Of a stretch of 37,890 nucleotides of DNA, positions 23,101 to 30,727 are shown in pieces. Every line of letters starts with the position of its first letter. The stretch's first letter is position 1. The translations under genes and the position numbers were made by a program. Location of the stretch: assembly GCA_045611845.1 (NCBI GenBank), contig JAZKXZ010000006.1:1-37890 (forward strand), in the 5' to 3' direction. The notes under the pieces were generated by a model, which was not told the DNA's origin, ran no database searches, and saw nothing but the letters and a program-made list of their open reading frames with translations. This DNA is from Enterocola sp045611845. GTDB lineage: Bacteria; Bacteroidota; Bacteroidia; Bacteroidales; Paludibacteraceae.

Positions 23101-23536
23101 TTGGTAGTAAAATTTGCACAGGGTAGGTTTTGCCGTTGATAGTGTAGTTTTCTACAATACCTACGCTTTCGTACACTTTAAGCCATTTGCCTACAACGTC
23201 TGGATTACCAACAGTCTTTCTGTTTGACACTTCGCCACCAGATGCAGTTTTTTCTACGTAATCCCAACTAGGTCCACAAACGTATTTGTAACCTTCGGAA
23301 GCTTTCACGTCTTCTTCTGTAATGCCAGCAATGGTAACAGTAAATTGGTCTTTACCATCAACTTTGTTCATGGCTACAGGAGCTCCAGCAGACCAATTGG
23401 CAAGTTCTGGCAAACCACCCACAATATAGCATTGCTTTGTGCCAACTGGAACGTTTACCGTAAAGGTAACGTCTGCTAAAACAGGGCTAATACCCAATAA
23501 AAAGCCTGTTAAAAGTGTTAGTAAAATCTTTTTCAT
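20174..23536 (-). CDS. T9SS-exported multidomain protein: esterase-like domain with Asp nucleophile + PHP metallohydrolase domain
   Basis: This is a 1120-residue protein. The signal peptide is MKKILLTLLTGFLLGISPVLA. Residues 22-115 look like a starch-binding-type beta domain (VGGLPELANWSAG). Residues about 130-370 form an esterase-D-like alpha/beta hydrolase (FGSCGLFSPSFWYNRAE; catalytic-type His352 in SGVHDDKTW). At the nucleophile elbow it has GADVAG, so position 260 is Asp where GxSxGG enzymes have Ser. A beta-rich region follows, then a PHP domain with HTHT (His713, His715), ALTDHDYN, PGNEL, INHPGQ and CDDAH, all metal-binding type motifs. The C-terminal type A sorting domain (VYPNPTTDDV ... 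NGLYIVK ... KFIKK) starts near 1050. The layout suggests a surface enzyme for phosphate ester or modified glycan; substrate unknown. Own promoter at 23565-23598. Confidence 0.85.
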   Translation of the reverse strand: MKKILLTLLTGFLLGISPVLADVTFTVNVPVGTKQCYIVGGLPELANWSAGAPVAMNKVDGKDQFTVTIAGITEEDVKASEGYKYVCGPSWDYVEKTASGGEVSNRKTVGNPDVVGKWLKVYESVGIVENYTINGKTYPVQILLPTNYDKSKTYPVTYMFGRHMRYRQAGSDTEMGDRILYSDSWNVANSIKKMEDDGLEPGIIAVIYAQLPEFTPWENEEFMGTGKADEFLTGVVNDLIPALESKYPAVTTNRTIMGADVAGLFAYYAAVKHPTVFGSCGLFSPSFWYNRAEIETFIENVKPSEDNKTKFVFTLTGNDMPFMHEDSEELSFYLKDAGFTDIKYLNSTSGVHDDKTWGTQFPIVFKYLKGIDADASLETRSANLRGANLESEIDILEGVIRNVDKTWTFMKGEGTTTLTCTNYKTTKGSFYKDGKTATPAQMIVVEIPVDGKKYSYYWNLNDGSNCSGSLLLSSPKNIDFKTSRTAPSWQRVVVFEDGSYTQSAVNASMFKINGMVAKVGENFTVSAILEFDEDKTVSVHSGTVNSGGDNGEMVSGTVSADCTSARVTYSYLTNQLTIEEGIEFEEEEEPIDLAYFGGEPAVVRVGSTVKVKAKINNLNGNTVNYRMNYNNNSSSAITMTKGTDGEEYYTINNAQSGIYGFYMDVTVDGTTTKAYRAVYVKVLSGNTLETVIDNNPYADIDWATINQYKGNFHTHTTQSNDATDGFTTAYVVDKYYNAGYKILALTDHDYNPYPWELFPQFMSGITGRDPKSLGMLAVPGNELSKDNTNNWAERTGGQFNHHNDFFTGRQGQEFASLQESYAYTYALGGMQIINHPGQYWDLGTTYSETAKNGPGWHAKNFKTYPSLIGLEVYNQGNRRPNDRILWDQILERTMPQRPVYGYSCDDAHNDNQLFKNYNFMLMEGLTTEELKDAMRKGETYFCYEPNGTGKGKAPRITSINIDEENQTITIETDGFVQWIYGTDKTSSAASSTRSTVVGLGKTFSYKGFQGTYVRAFITNQFGETCTQPITFVDPDAPTDIEETDATTLSLIVYPNPTTDDVNVFMNESELESEINVYDINGKQLISKAVEGAITKISASTLPNGLYIVKSGNRTAKFIKK

Positions 23537-23564
23537 AATGTATTTGTTTTTAAGTTTATTGTGT

Positions 23565-23598
23565 CAAATTTATAATACATACGTTATCATTTTACAAA
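23565..23598 (-). promoter_or_regulatory. Promoter of the T9SS multidomain gene
   Basis: On the minus strand TTTG (23598-23595), a 22-base spacer and TAAATTTG (23572-23565), 29 bases before the ATG. The spacer is slightly long. Confidence 0.5.
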
Positions 23599-23685
23599 AA
23601 TAAAAATATTTTGCAATGGTTTGCATAATCTTTCTAAAAAAAGTGAATAAAATTTAAAAATGAGTAAGAAAAATAACTATAAATG

Positions 23686-23717
23686 TTTGGAAATGGCACA
23701 TTATTTTTTTAATTTAG
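23686..23717 (+). promoter_or_regulatory. Promoter of the glycogen operon
   Basis: TTTG (23686-23689), a 20-base spacer and TAATTTAG (23710-23717; one mismatch to TAnnTTTG). It is divergent from the minus-strand promoter in the same 206-base gap. Confidence 0.5.
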
Positions 23718-23742
23718 CAAAAGATTGCAAAAATATAAAAGC

Positions 23743-25653
23743 ATGGATTATTTGAATTTTGATAAAACGGTTTTAACCAACCTGGAAAAGTCTCTTACCA
23801 AAGAGTTACTGCGCACCAATCGTTCTGGAGCATATAGTAGTAGCACGTTGGTAGGATGTAATACACGTAAATATCACGGACATTTGGTAATTCCTGTGCC
23901 GTCTATGGGCGAGGATAATCATATTTTGCTCTCTTCTATGGATGAAACTATTATTCAGCATGGAGCAGAGTTTAATCTTGGTGTGCACGAATATGATGGC
24001 GGACATTTTTCTCCCAATGGACATAAATACATCCGTGAGTTTTATTGCGAAATCATTCCTAAAACCATTTATCGTGTAGGTGGCGTAATTATTTCAAAAG
24101 AGGATATTATGGTGGCAAACGAGGCTAGGGTGATTTCAAAATATACTCTACTTCAAGCTCATTCTGCCACAACTATTCGCTTTAAACCGTTTTTAGCATT
24201 CCGTAGCGTACATGACTTGTGTATAGCAAACGACAAGGCTAATGCAGATGCTATGCCTGCTAAAAAAGGTGCTGCATTTAAACTTTATCCTGAATATCCA
24301 AACCTTTATATTCAATTTTCAAAAACACCAAACTACATACACGAGCCAAATTGGTACAACAATGTAATGTATGCCAAAGAACTTGAACGTGGTTGCCCAT
24401 ACAAAGAAGATTTGCTTGTGCCTGGTGCATTTGAAATGCCTATTAAAAAAGGTGAAAGTATTTATGTATCTGCTGGCACAACAGAAATCTCTCCTACAGG
24501 GCTTAAAAAACTGTGGGAAGAAGAACTGCAACGTCGCCACGCTCGTAGTGATATGTTTCAATGCCTACGCAATGCCTCTGCTCAATTTACAAAAAATGTA
24601 AACGGCGAAACATATCTACTCGCTGGTTATCCATGGTTTCATGTGCGTGCTCGCGATGAGTTTATTGCTATGCCAGGCTGCACACTAGGAGTGGGAAACA
24701 TTGAAGCGTTTGAAACTCTCGCTCGCACTGCAATAGCAGAGATTATTGAGTTTATGGTAGAAGGCAAAACGGGAGTAATAACCGAACTTGACTCTCCAGA
24801 TGCTTTACTTTGGTTTATTTGGGCGCTACAGCAATATTATTTGAAATGTCCAATTGAAAATCTACAAGCAGATATTCTGAAAATTGTGCCACAAATTGTG
24901 GACTATATAATTAAAGGTAAACATCCAAATCTGCAGCTTCACGAAAATGGTCTGCTTTATGTGGATGGCACATCTTCGCCAATGACTTGGATGAATGCAG
25001 TGGAAGATGGCAAACCAATTACTCCTCGCACAGGTTATGTGGTGGAAATTAATGCTCTTTGGTACAATGCTCTTTGTTTGGCTGCTTCGCTATCAGAAAA
25101 TAGTGAGTTGCAAGCATTTGCAGAAAACGTGTCTAAGTCTTTTGAGCAAACATTCTGGAATGGACTTTATCTTTACGATTATGTGGTGGATAGATATCGC
25201 AACGTAGAGGTGCGTCCAAATATGATTTTGGCAGTGTCTATGCCATATTCTCCACTCACTCGCGTGCAACAAAAATCTGTGCTTGACGTGTGTACTCGTG
25301 AGCTTCTTACCACAAAAGGTTTGCGCAGTTTGAGTCCTAAGAGTGGCTCTTACAGACCAAATTATGTGGGCGGAATGCTAGAGAGAAATAGAAACTATCA
25401 CAATGGTCCTGTTTGGCCATGGTTTACAGGTGCATACGCAGAAAGTTATTTGAAGATACATAAAATGGGTGGCGTAAGCTTTGTGGAACGTCTTTTAATA
25501 GGTATGGAAGCCGAAATGAAGAAGCTTTGCATTGGCACGCTGTCTGAACTTCACGATGGCAACCCTCCATTTAAAGGTCATGGAGCCATGTCTTATGCAC
25601 CATCGGTGGGTGAAATATTGAGAACATTATCATTACTTAAAGAAATAGAGTAA
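23743..25653 (+). CDS. Glycogen debranching enzyme, amylo-alpha-1,6-glucosidase (GH133-like)
   Basis: This is a 636-residue cytoplasmic enzyme. The N-terminal GDE domain carries NRSGAYSSSTLVGCNTRKYHGHL (18-40 region) and the C-terminal (alpha/alpha)6 barrel runs from about 270: AGYPWFHVRARDEFIAMPG, TELDSPDALLWF, DGTSSPMTWM, the catalytic-region EINALWYNAL, RPNMILAVS, YHNGPVWPWFTG and LSELHDGNPPFKGHG. It removes alpha-1,6 branches in glycogen turnover. The GT4 gene follows after 13 bases and the GH57 gene 11 bases after that, the usual Bacteroidota order. ATG 23743 is chosen over an upstream TTG. Confidence 0.92.
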   Translation: MDYLNFDKTVLTNLEKSLTKELLRTNRSGAYSSSTLVGCNTRKYHGHLVIPVPSMGEDNHILLSSMDETIIQHGAEFNLGVHEYDGGHFSPNGHKYIREFYCEIIPKTIYRVGGVIISKEDIMVANEARVISKYTLLQAHSATTIRFKPFLAFRSVHDLCIANDKANADAMPAKKGAAFKLYPEYPNLYIQFSKTPNYIHEPNWYNNVMYAKELERGCPYKEDLLVPGAFEMPIKKGESIYVSAGTTEISPTGLKKLWEEELQRRHARSDMFQCLRNASAQFTKNVNGETYLLAGYPWFHVRARDEFIAMPGCTLGVGNIEAFETLARTAIAEIIEFMVEGKTGVITELDSPDALLWFIWALQQYYLKCPIENLQADILKIVPQIVDYIIKGKHPNLQLHENGLLYVDGTSSPMTWMNAVEDGKPITPRTGYVVEINALWYNALCLAASLSENSELQAFAENVSKSFEQTFWNGLYLYDYVVDRYRNVEVRPNMILAVSMPYSPLTRVQQKSVLDVCTRELLTTKGLRSLSPKSGSYRPNYVGGMLERNRNYHNGPVWPWFTGAYAESYLKIHKMGGVSFVERLLIGMEAEMKKLCIGTLSELHDGNPPFKGHGAMSYAPSVGEILRTLSLLKEIE

Positions 25654-25666
25654 ACTCTAATATAAT

Positions 25667-26923
25667 ATGAAAGCATTGATGTTTGGGTGGGAATTTCCAC
25701 CGCATATATTAGGTGGTCTTGGTACTGCGAGTTATGGTTTAACTCGTGGTATGGCTGAGCAAAAAGACTTGGAGATTACATTCGTAATTCCAAAACCATA
25801 CGGCGACGAAGACCAAAGTTTCCTTAAAATAATAGGTGCTTGCAATGTGCCAGTGGTGTGGAAAGAAACTTCGTATGAAGAGGTGGACAGAACACTAGGT
25901 GGCATAATGCATCCTGATGAATATTTTTATTATAGAGACCATATAAGATACGATTTCACTCGTATTGGTACTAATAATATAGGTACAATAGAGTTTTCGG
26001 GACGTTATCCAGACAATTTGATTCAAGAAATTGGCAACTACGAAGCTGTGGCAGGTGTGCTTGCTCATAGTTTGGAGTTTGATGTAATTCATTCACACGA
26101 CTGGCTAACTTATCCTGCTGGTATTTTTGCAAAACAAATTACTGGTAAACCACTTGTTATTCACGTGCATGCTACCGATTTCGACCGTAGTCGTGGACAA
26201 GTGAACCCAACTGTATATAGCATTGAAAAACGCGGTATGGATATTGCCGACCATATTATTTGCGTGAGCGACCTTACTCGTCGCACTGTGATAGAAAAAT
26301 ATCATCAAGACCCTGCAAAAGTAACTACTGTGCACAATGCAGTGGATCCAATTCCAAATGTGGAGCAGTTTGTGAAAACTCCTCGTAAAGAAAAATTGGT
26401 TACCTTCCTTGGTCGTATTACCATGCAAAAAGGGCCTGAATATTTTGTAGAAGCTGCAGCAAAAGTGCTACAAAGAACTAAAAACGTGCGTTTTGTGATG
26501 GCTGGTAGTGGTGATATGATGCAAGCTATGATAGACCTTGCTGCTAAACGTGGCATTGCAGATAAAATGCATTTTCCAGGCTTCTTAAGAGGAAAACAAG
26601 TAACTCAAATGCTTGCCGATAGCGATGTGTATATGATGCCTTCGGTGTCTGAACCATTTGGTATTTCGCCTTTGGAGGCTATGCAAGTGGGCACTCCATC
26701 TATTATTTCAAAGCAGTCTGGCTGTGCCGAAATTTTAGATCACGCCATTAAAACCGATTATTGGGATATTGATGCCATGGCTGATGCTATTTATGCGATA
26801 GTTGAATATCCTTCTATCTACGAAACTCTAAGCCGCGAAGGTCGCGATGAAGTAAATCGCATCACATGGGATAAAGCGGGACTTAAGGTAAGAGCGATAT
26901 ATGATAAAGTTGTAAATAATTAA
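25667..26923 (+). CDS. Glycosyltransferase family 4, glycogen-synthase-like
   Basis: This 418-residue GT-B enzyme begins MKALMFGWEFPPHILGGLGT, the starch/glycogen-synthase-like GG-LGT loop, with HSHDWLTYPAG, HVHATDFDRSRG, VSDLTRRTV and, in the donor domain, FLGRITMQKGPEYF, AGSGDMM and SEPFGISPLEAMQVG (E-x7-E). It lies between the debranching enzyme and GH57 genes with gaps of 13 and 11 bases. Context suggests that it elongates alpha-glucan from a sugar nucleotide, in the role of a glycogen synthase; this is the usual reading for the Bacteroidota cluster, not proven by the sequence alone. Confidence 0.88.
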   Translation: MKALMFGWEFPPHILGGLGTASYGLTRGMAEQKDLEITFVIPKPYGDEDQSFLKIIGACNVPVVWKETSYEEVDRTLGGIMHPDEYFYYRDHIRYDFTRIGTNNIGTIEFSGRYPDNLIQEIGNYEAVAGVLAHSLEFDVIHSHDWLTYPAGIFAKQITGKPLVIHVHATDFDRSRGQVNPTVYSIEKRGMDIADHIICVSDLTRRTVIEKYHQDPAKVTTVHNAVDPIPNVEQFVKTPRKEKLVTFLGRITMQKGPEYFVEAAAKVLQRTKNVRFVMAGSGDMMQAMIDLAAKRGIADKMHFPGFLRGKQVTQMLADSDVYMMPSVSEPFGISPLEAMQVGTPSIISKQSGCAEILDHAIKTDYWDIDAMADAIYAIVEYPSIYETLSREGRDEVNRITWDKAGLKVRAIYDKVVNN

Positions 26924-26934
26924 AACACAATAAT

Positions 26935-28215
26935 ATGAAAAACATTTGTCTTTATTTCGAGGTTCACATTCCATACATATTAAAACGCTATCGTTTTTTT
27001 GAAATTGGAAACGACCACTATTATTACGACGATTTTGCAAATGAAGAAAGAGTAAGATATTTGGCAGAAAATTCTTATTTGCCAGCTAATAAAATTTTAT
27101 TAGACCTAATTAAAACATTGGGAAAATCTTTCTCTTGTACATTTTCGCTTTCTGGAAGTGCTATTGAACAACTAGAGCAATACGCACCAGAGGTGATAGA
27201 TTCTTTTAGGGAACTTGCTGCCACAGGTCAGGTAGAGTTTCTTGCAGAACCATACGGTCACTCAATGGCTTCGCTTTACGACGAAGAAGAGTTTGAACGT
27301 CAAGTGCTTAAGCATTCTGCTAAAATGAAAGAGCTTTTTGGTGTGAAACCAACAGCACTGCGCAATACAGACTTTATTTATTCCGATGAAATCGGCGAAA
27401 AAGTGGCTTCTATGGGCTATAAAACCATGCTTATGGAAGGTGCAAAACACATTTTAGGATGGAGAAGTCCAAATTATGTATATTCTCACGCATATTTGCC
27501 AAAACTTAAACTTCTTGCTCGCAATTTCCTTTGGAGTAACCAAATTACATTCTATTTTTCAGATCCTACATGGAGCGAATATCCACTTACTGCCGACAAA
27601 TTAATTGACTGGGTGGCAAACACTCCGGAGGGTGAAAATATTCATAACTTATGGATGAGTTACGACACATTTGGTGCTGTGCAAAAAGACTTTACAGGTG
27701 TTTTTGAATTCCTAAAAGCGCTTCCACAGATAGCTCTAAATAAAGGAATAGGTTTTGTAACTCCTTCTGCACTAGCAAAAGTGGAACCAGTGGCAGCACT
27801 TACTGCACCATATCCACTTTCTTGGCAAGGTGAGGCAAAAGACCTAAGTATTATGCTTGGAAATCACTTGCAAGAAGAAGCTGTGGCAAAACTTTATAGT
27901 GTAACAGAACGTGTAAATCTTTGTAAAGAAAAGAACTTAAAACGCGACTGGTTACATATTCAATGTGCCGATTATTTCCGTTATATGAGTTTTAAAGGAG
28001 CGTGGGGTAGCACTTTTGAGTCGCCATACGATGCGTTTATCAACTATATGAATATCTTAGCAGACTTCTTGCTGAGGGTAGAAGCAGAGTATCCAACCAC
28101 TATAGAAAACGAAGAACTTAATGAACTTCTAAAAACTATTAATTCTCAAGAAAAACTTATTGAAAATCTAGAGAAAGAGATAAAAAAATTAAAAAAGAAG
28201 AAAAAAGAGGCTTAA
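26935..28215 (+). CDS. GH57-family protein with altered catalytic motifs
   Basis: This is a 426-residue protein with the fold and order of Bacteroidota GH57 alpha-amylases: FEVHIPYILKRYRFFEIG (8-25), FSLSGSAIEQLEQYAPEVID (70-89), FLAEPYGHSMASL (102-114), ALRNTDFIYSDEIG (141-154). Key positions differ from what I expect: DYETFGEHQW reads SYDTFGAVQK (242-251), so the acid/base Asp is Ser; RNTE reads RNTD; SDHF reads ADYF; the VH-YFNPY loop is shortened. It may be an inactive, regulatory or glucan-binding relative. The C-terminus is a Lys/Glu coiled coil (about 395-426) ending in KKLKKKKKEA. Last gene of the glycogen operon. Confidence 0.85.
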   Translation: MKNICLYFEVHIPYILKRYRFFEIGNDHYYYDDFANEERVRYLAENSYLPANKILLDLIKTLGKSFSCTFSLSGSAIEQLEQYAPEVIDSFRELAATGQVEFLAEPYGHSMASLYDEEEFERQVLKHSAKMKELFGVKPTALRNTDFIYSDEIGEKVASMGYKTMLMEGAKHILGWRSPNYVYSHAYLPKLKLLARNFLWSNQITFYFSDPTWSEYPLTADKLIDWVANTPEGENIHNLWMSYDTFGAVQKDFTGVFEFLKALPQIALNKGIGFVTPSALAKVEPVAALTAPYPLSWQGEAKDLSIMLGNHLQEEAVAKLYSVTERVNLCKEKNLKRDWLHIQCADYFRYMSFKGAWGSTFESPYDAFINYMNILADFLLRVEAEYPTTIENEELNELLKTINSQEKLIENLEKEIKKLKKKKKEA

Positions 28216-28277
28216 ATAGCGAAAAAACGCCCATTTTATCGTAACTTTATGACCAAATTAAAAAAATAAGCATATTT

Positions 28278-29804
28278 ATGTTATCAAAAAAGGACTTAGC
28301 ACAACTTTCTAAGAAAGGTATATCAGATATAGAATTTGAAACTCAACTTGAAAATTTTCAAAAAGGTTTCCCATATATGAACTTGGCAGGTGCTGCCACA
28401 GTGGGAGATGGTATTGTGAAACTTTCTGAAGCTGATGCAAAGGAGTATGCTTCACTTTTTGATCAAAACTCTAAAGAACTTAGCATGATTAAGTTTGTGC
28501 CAGCATCTGGTGCAGCTTCTCGTATGTTTAAGGATTTAATAGACTTAGAGAATAAATATGATGCCTCTGAAAGTAAAAAAGACTTTGCTAAAACAGTGAA
28601 AACTGTTGAAAAAGTAGAGAAATTTGCCTTCTACAATGATTTGGTAAAACTTTTAGAAGCAGATAAACTTGATATTCACAATCTGTTAAATGAGAAAAAA
28701 TATTCTACCATTGCTTCTTATATTTTGAAAACACCAGGTCTTGGTTATCAATCAAAGCCAAAGGCAATGCTACAATTTCACAAATATAAAGAAGGTTCTC
28801 GCACAGCATTTGAAGAGCATTTAGTAGAAGGTGTGCAATATGCAAAAATGCTCGATAACACCGTGCATTTACACTTTACTATTTCGCCAGAGCATAGAGA
28901 ACTTTTTGAAAACAAAATAAAAGAAGTGGTGCCAGCACTTGAAGAACTACATGGTGTGAAATTTGATATTCAGTTTTCTGAACAAATGGGCAAAACCGAT
29001 ATGGTGGCTCTAGACAAAAACGGTGAACTAGTGCGCAATCCCGATGGAAGCATACTTTTCCGTCCAGGTGGTCACGGTGCTCTAATAGAAAACTTAAATG
29101 CTCTAGAAGCAGACCTTATCTTTATTAAAAACATAGACAATGTTACCACAGATACTCTACGTGGTACAACTTGTTTGTATAAAAAAGCATTGGCAGGTTA
29201 TCTTCTTTATATTCAAAGTAAAGTTTTTGAATATTTACGTGCATTGGAGGCGCTTTCTGTAAATGAAATTACTCTTTCACAAATAGAAGGTTTTGCTGCA
29301 AAAATGCTAAATGTGCGTTTTAGTATGACACACTTTAGCCGTAGTACGCGTGAACGTATTAACTATGTAATTAGAAAGCTAAACAGACCTATTCGTGTGT
29401 GTGGTATGGTGCGCAACGAGGGTGAGCCTGGCGGTGGACCATATTGGGTGCGCAACGAATTTGGTCATAAAAACCTACAAATTATAGAGGTATCTCAAAT
29501 AGATTTTGAAAACCCATTTCAAGTGGAAATGGTGCAAAAATCTTCTCACTTCAATCCAGTAGACCTTGTTTGTGGAGTGAAAACATACAAACGCAACAAG
29601 TTTAACCTTAAAAACTATGTTGACAAAAATACTGGTTTCATCTCACAAAAGAAACAAAACGGCATCGACATGACTATTCAAGAGCTTCCAGGTCTTTGGA
29701 ACGGCTCAATGTCTGACTGGAACACAATCTTCATTGAAGTGCCAATCGAAACCTTCACTCCGGTGAAGACGCTGGATGATTTATTAAGAAAAGAACACCA
29801 GTAA
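28278..29804 (+). CDS. DUF4301 family protein
   Basis: This is a 508-residue cytoplasmic protein typical of Bacteroidota. Recognised by KFVPASGAASRMFKDL (76-91 region), a nucleotidyl-transferase-like FRPGGHGALIENLN, FIKNIDNVT, RVCGMVRNEGEPGGGPYWV and KSSHFNPVDLVC. The glycine-rich N-terminal loop and the N-terminal half of the FRPGGHGALIENLN stretch resemble sugar-phosphate nucleotidyltransferases, but activity is not established to my knowledge. No signal peptide. It stands alone; its stop codon touches a 124-bp element flanked by inverted repeats. Confidence 0.85.
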   Translation: MLSKKDLAQLSKKGISDIEFETQLENFQKGFPYMNLAGAATVGDGIVKLSEADAKEYASLFDQNSKELSMIKFVPASGAASRMFKDLIDLENKYDASESKKDFAKTVKTVEKVEKFAFYNDLVKLLEADKLDIHNLLNEKKYSTIASYILKTPGLGYQSKPKAMLQFHKYKEGSRTAFEEHLVEGVQYAKMLDNTVHLHFTISPEHRELFENKIKEVVPALEELHGVKFDIQFSEQMGKTDMVALDKNGELVRNPDGSILFRPGGHGALIENLNALEADLIFIKNIDNVTTDTLRGTTCLYKKALAGYLLYIQSKVFEYLRALEALSVNEITLSQIEGFAAKMLNVRFSMTHFSRSTRERINYVIRKLNRPIRVCGMVRNEGEPGGGPYWVRNEFGHKNLQIIEVSQIDFENPFQVEMVQKSSHFNPVDLVCGVKTYKRNKFNLKNYVDKNTGFISQKKQNGIDMTIQELPGLWNGSMSDWNTIFIEVPIETFTPVKTLDDLLRKEHQ

Positions 29805-29926
29805 TAATTAATTTATAGGGTGCTTTCTTCGTTGTTGCTTATGCTCGTAATCCTCATTTAGGTCTACTAAACTCCGGTTACTCGCATTGCGCACGCCTAA
29901 AAATCACTCCTCTAAATTAATTATTT
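29803..29926. repeat. 124-bp element flanked by 16-base inverted repeats
   Basis: AATAATTAATTTATAG (29803-29818) and CTCTAAATTAATTATT (29911-29926) are inverted copies with one difference. The interior contains TTACTCGCATTGCGCACGCC and AAAAATCAC, parts shared with the double-hairpin elements at 16160, 17601 and 36327. It contains no gene and may be a MITE-like or REP-like unit. Confidence 0.6.
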
Positions 29927-29960
29927 AAAAATATGTAGAAAAATGAATCCTCATAATGGG

Positions 29961-29993
29961 CACCCCTTGGGGGTGTAACTCACCCTTGGGTGA
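29961..29993. other. Two tandem GC-rich hairpins upstream of the rpsP promoter
   Basis: CACCCC-TTG-GGGGTG (29961-29975) and TCACCC-TT-GGGTGA (29980-29993). Both are short and perfect, sharing the core ACCCTTGGGT. The second ends 6 bases before the -33 box, so a protein-binding site or the terminator of upstream transcription are both possible. Confidence 0.45.
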
Positions 29994-29999
29994 AATAAA

Positions 30000-30031
30000 T
30001 TTGGTAGATTAAGGAAATTGTAGTATCTTTG
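30000..30031 (+). promoter_or_regulatory. Promoter of rpsP
   Basis: TTTG (30000-30003), 20 bases, TATCTTTG (30024-30031): perfect consensus. The ATG is at 30090. Confidence 0.75.
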
Positions 30032-30089
30032 CGACCGCATTCGAGAAATGCAAATGAAGTTTCACTAATTTAATTAATTATTAAAGACT

Positions 30090-30617
30090 ATGGCAACTAA
30101 AATTAGATTGCAAAGACACGGCCGTAAGGCTTACGCTTACTACCACATCGTAGTACCTGACGTGAGAGCGCCACGTGATGGCAGATTTATTGAACGCATC
30201 GGTTCTTACAACCCAAACACTAACCCTGCGACAGTAAATGTTAACTTCGAATTAGCTCTTAAATGGGTTAACAATGGTGCACAACCAACTGACACCGTAC
30301 GTAACATCCTTTCAGGTGAAGGCGTTTACTTAATGAAACACTTAATGACTGGTGTTAAAAAAGGTGCGTTTACTCAAGAAGAAGCTGAAAAGAAATTAGA
30401 AGCATGGAAAGCTGAAAAAGCAAAAGCTACTGAAAAAACAGTTAGCAAACTAGCTTCTGAAAAAGTAGCTGCAGCTAAAGAACGTTTAGAAGCTGAAAAA
30501 GCTGTAAACAAAGCAAAAGCAGCAGCAGTAGCAGCTAAACTTGCTGCTAAATTAGAAGCAGAAGCTCCTGCGGAAGAAGCACCAGCTGAAGAAGCTGAAG
30601 CTCCAGCAGCTGAGTAA
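30090..30617 (+). CDS. rpsP: 30S ribosomal protein S16 with long Ala/Lys/Glu tail
   Basis: This is a 175-residue protein. The first 80 residues are S16 (MATKIRLQRHGRKAYAYYHI, VPDVRAPRDGRFIERIGSYNP, VNFELALKWVNNGAQPTDTV). The remainder is a helical Lys/Ala/Glu tail ending in repeats of EAPAEEA, a Bacteroidota feature; E. coli S16 has 82 residues. It lies between its own promoter and terminator. Confidence 0.97.
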   Translation: MATKIRLQRHGRKAYAYYHIVVPDVRAPRDGRFIERIGSYNPNTNPATVNVNFELALKWVNNGAQPTDTVRNILSGEGVYLMKHLMTGVKKGAFTQEEAEKKLEAWKAEKAKATEKTVSKLASEKVAAAKERLEAEKAVNKAKAAAVAAKLAAKLEAEAPAEEAPAEEAEAPAAE

Positions 30618-30635
30618 TTATCGGCTTTTAAAAAT

Positions 30636-30669
30636 AAAAAGAGGGGACTTTAGGGTTTCCCTCTTTTTT
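30636..30669 (+). terminator. Intrinsic terminator of rpsP
   Basis: AAAAAGAGGG / CCCTCTTTTT with a 13-base loop and a T run. Confidence 0.8.
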
Positions 30670-30727
30670 ATTTAGTTTTTAACTTGGTATTAATTATAGG
30701 GTTAGAATTTAACACCTAACTTTTATT

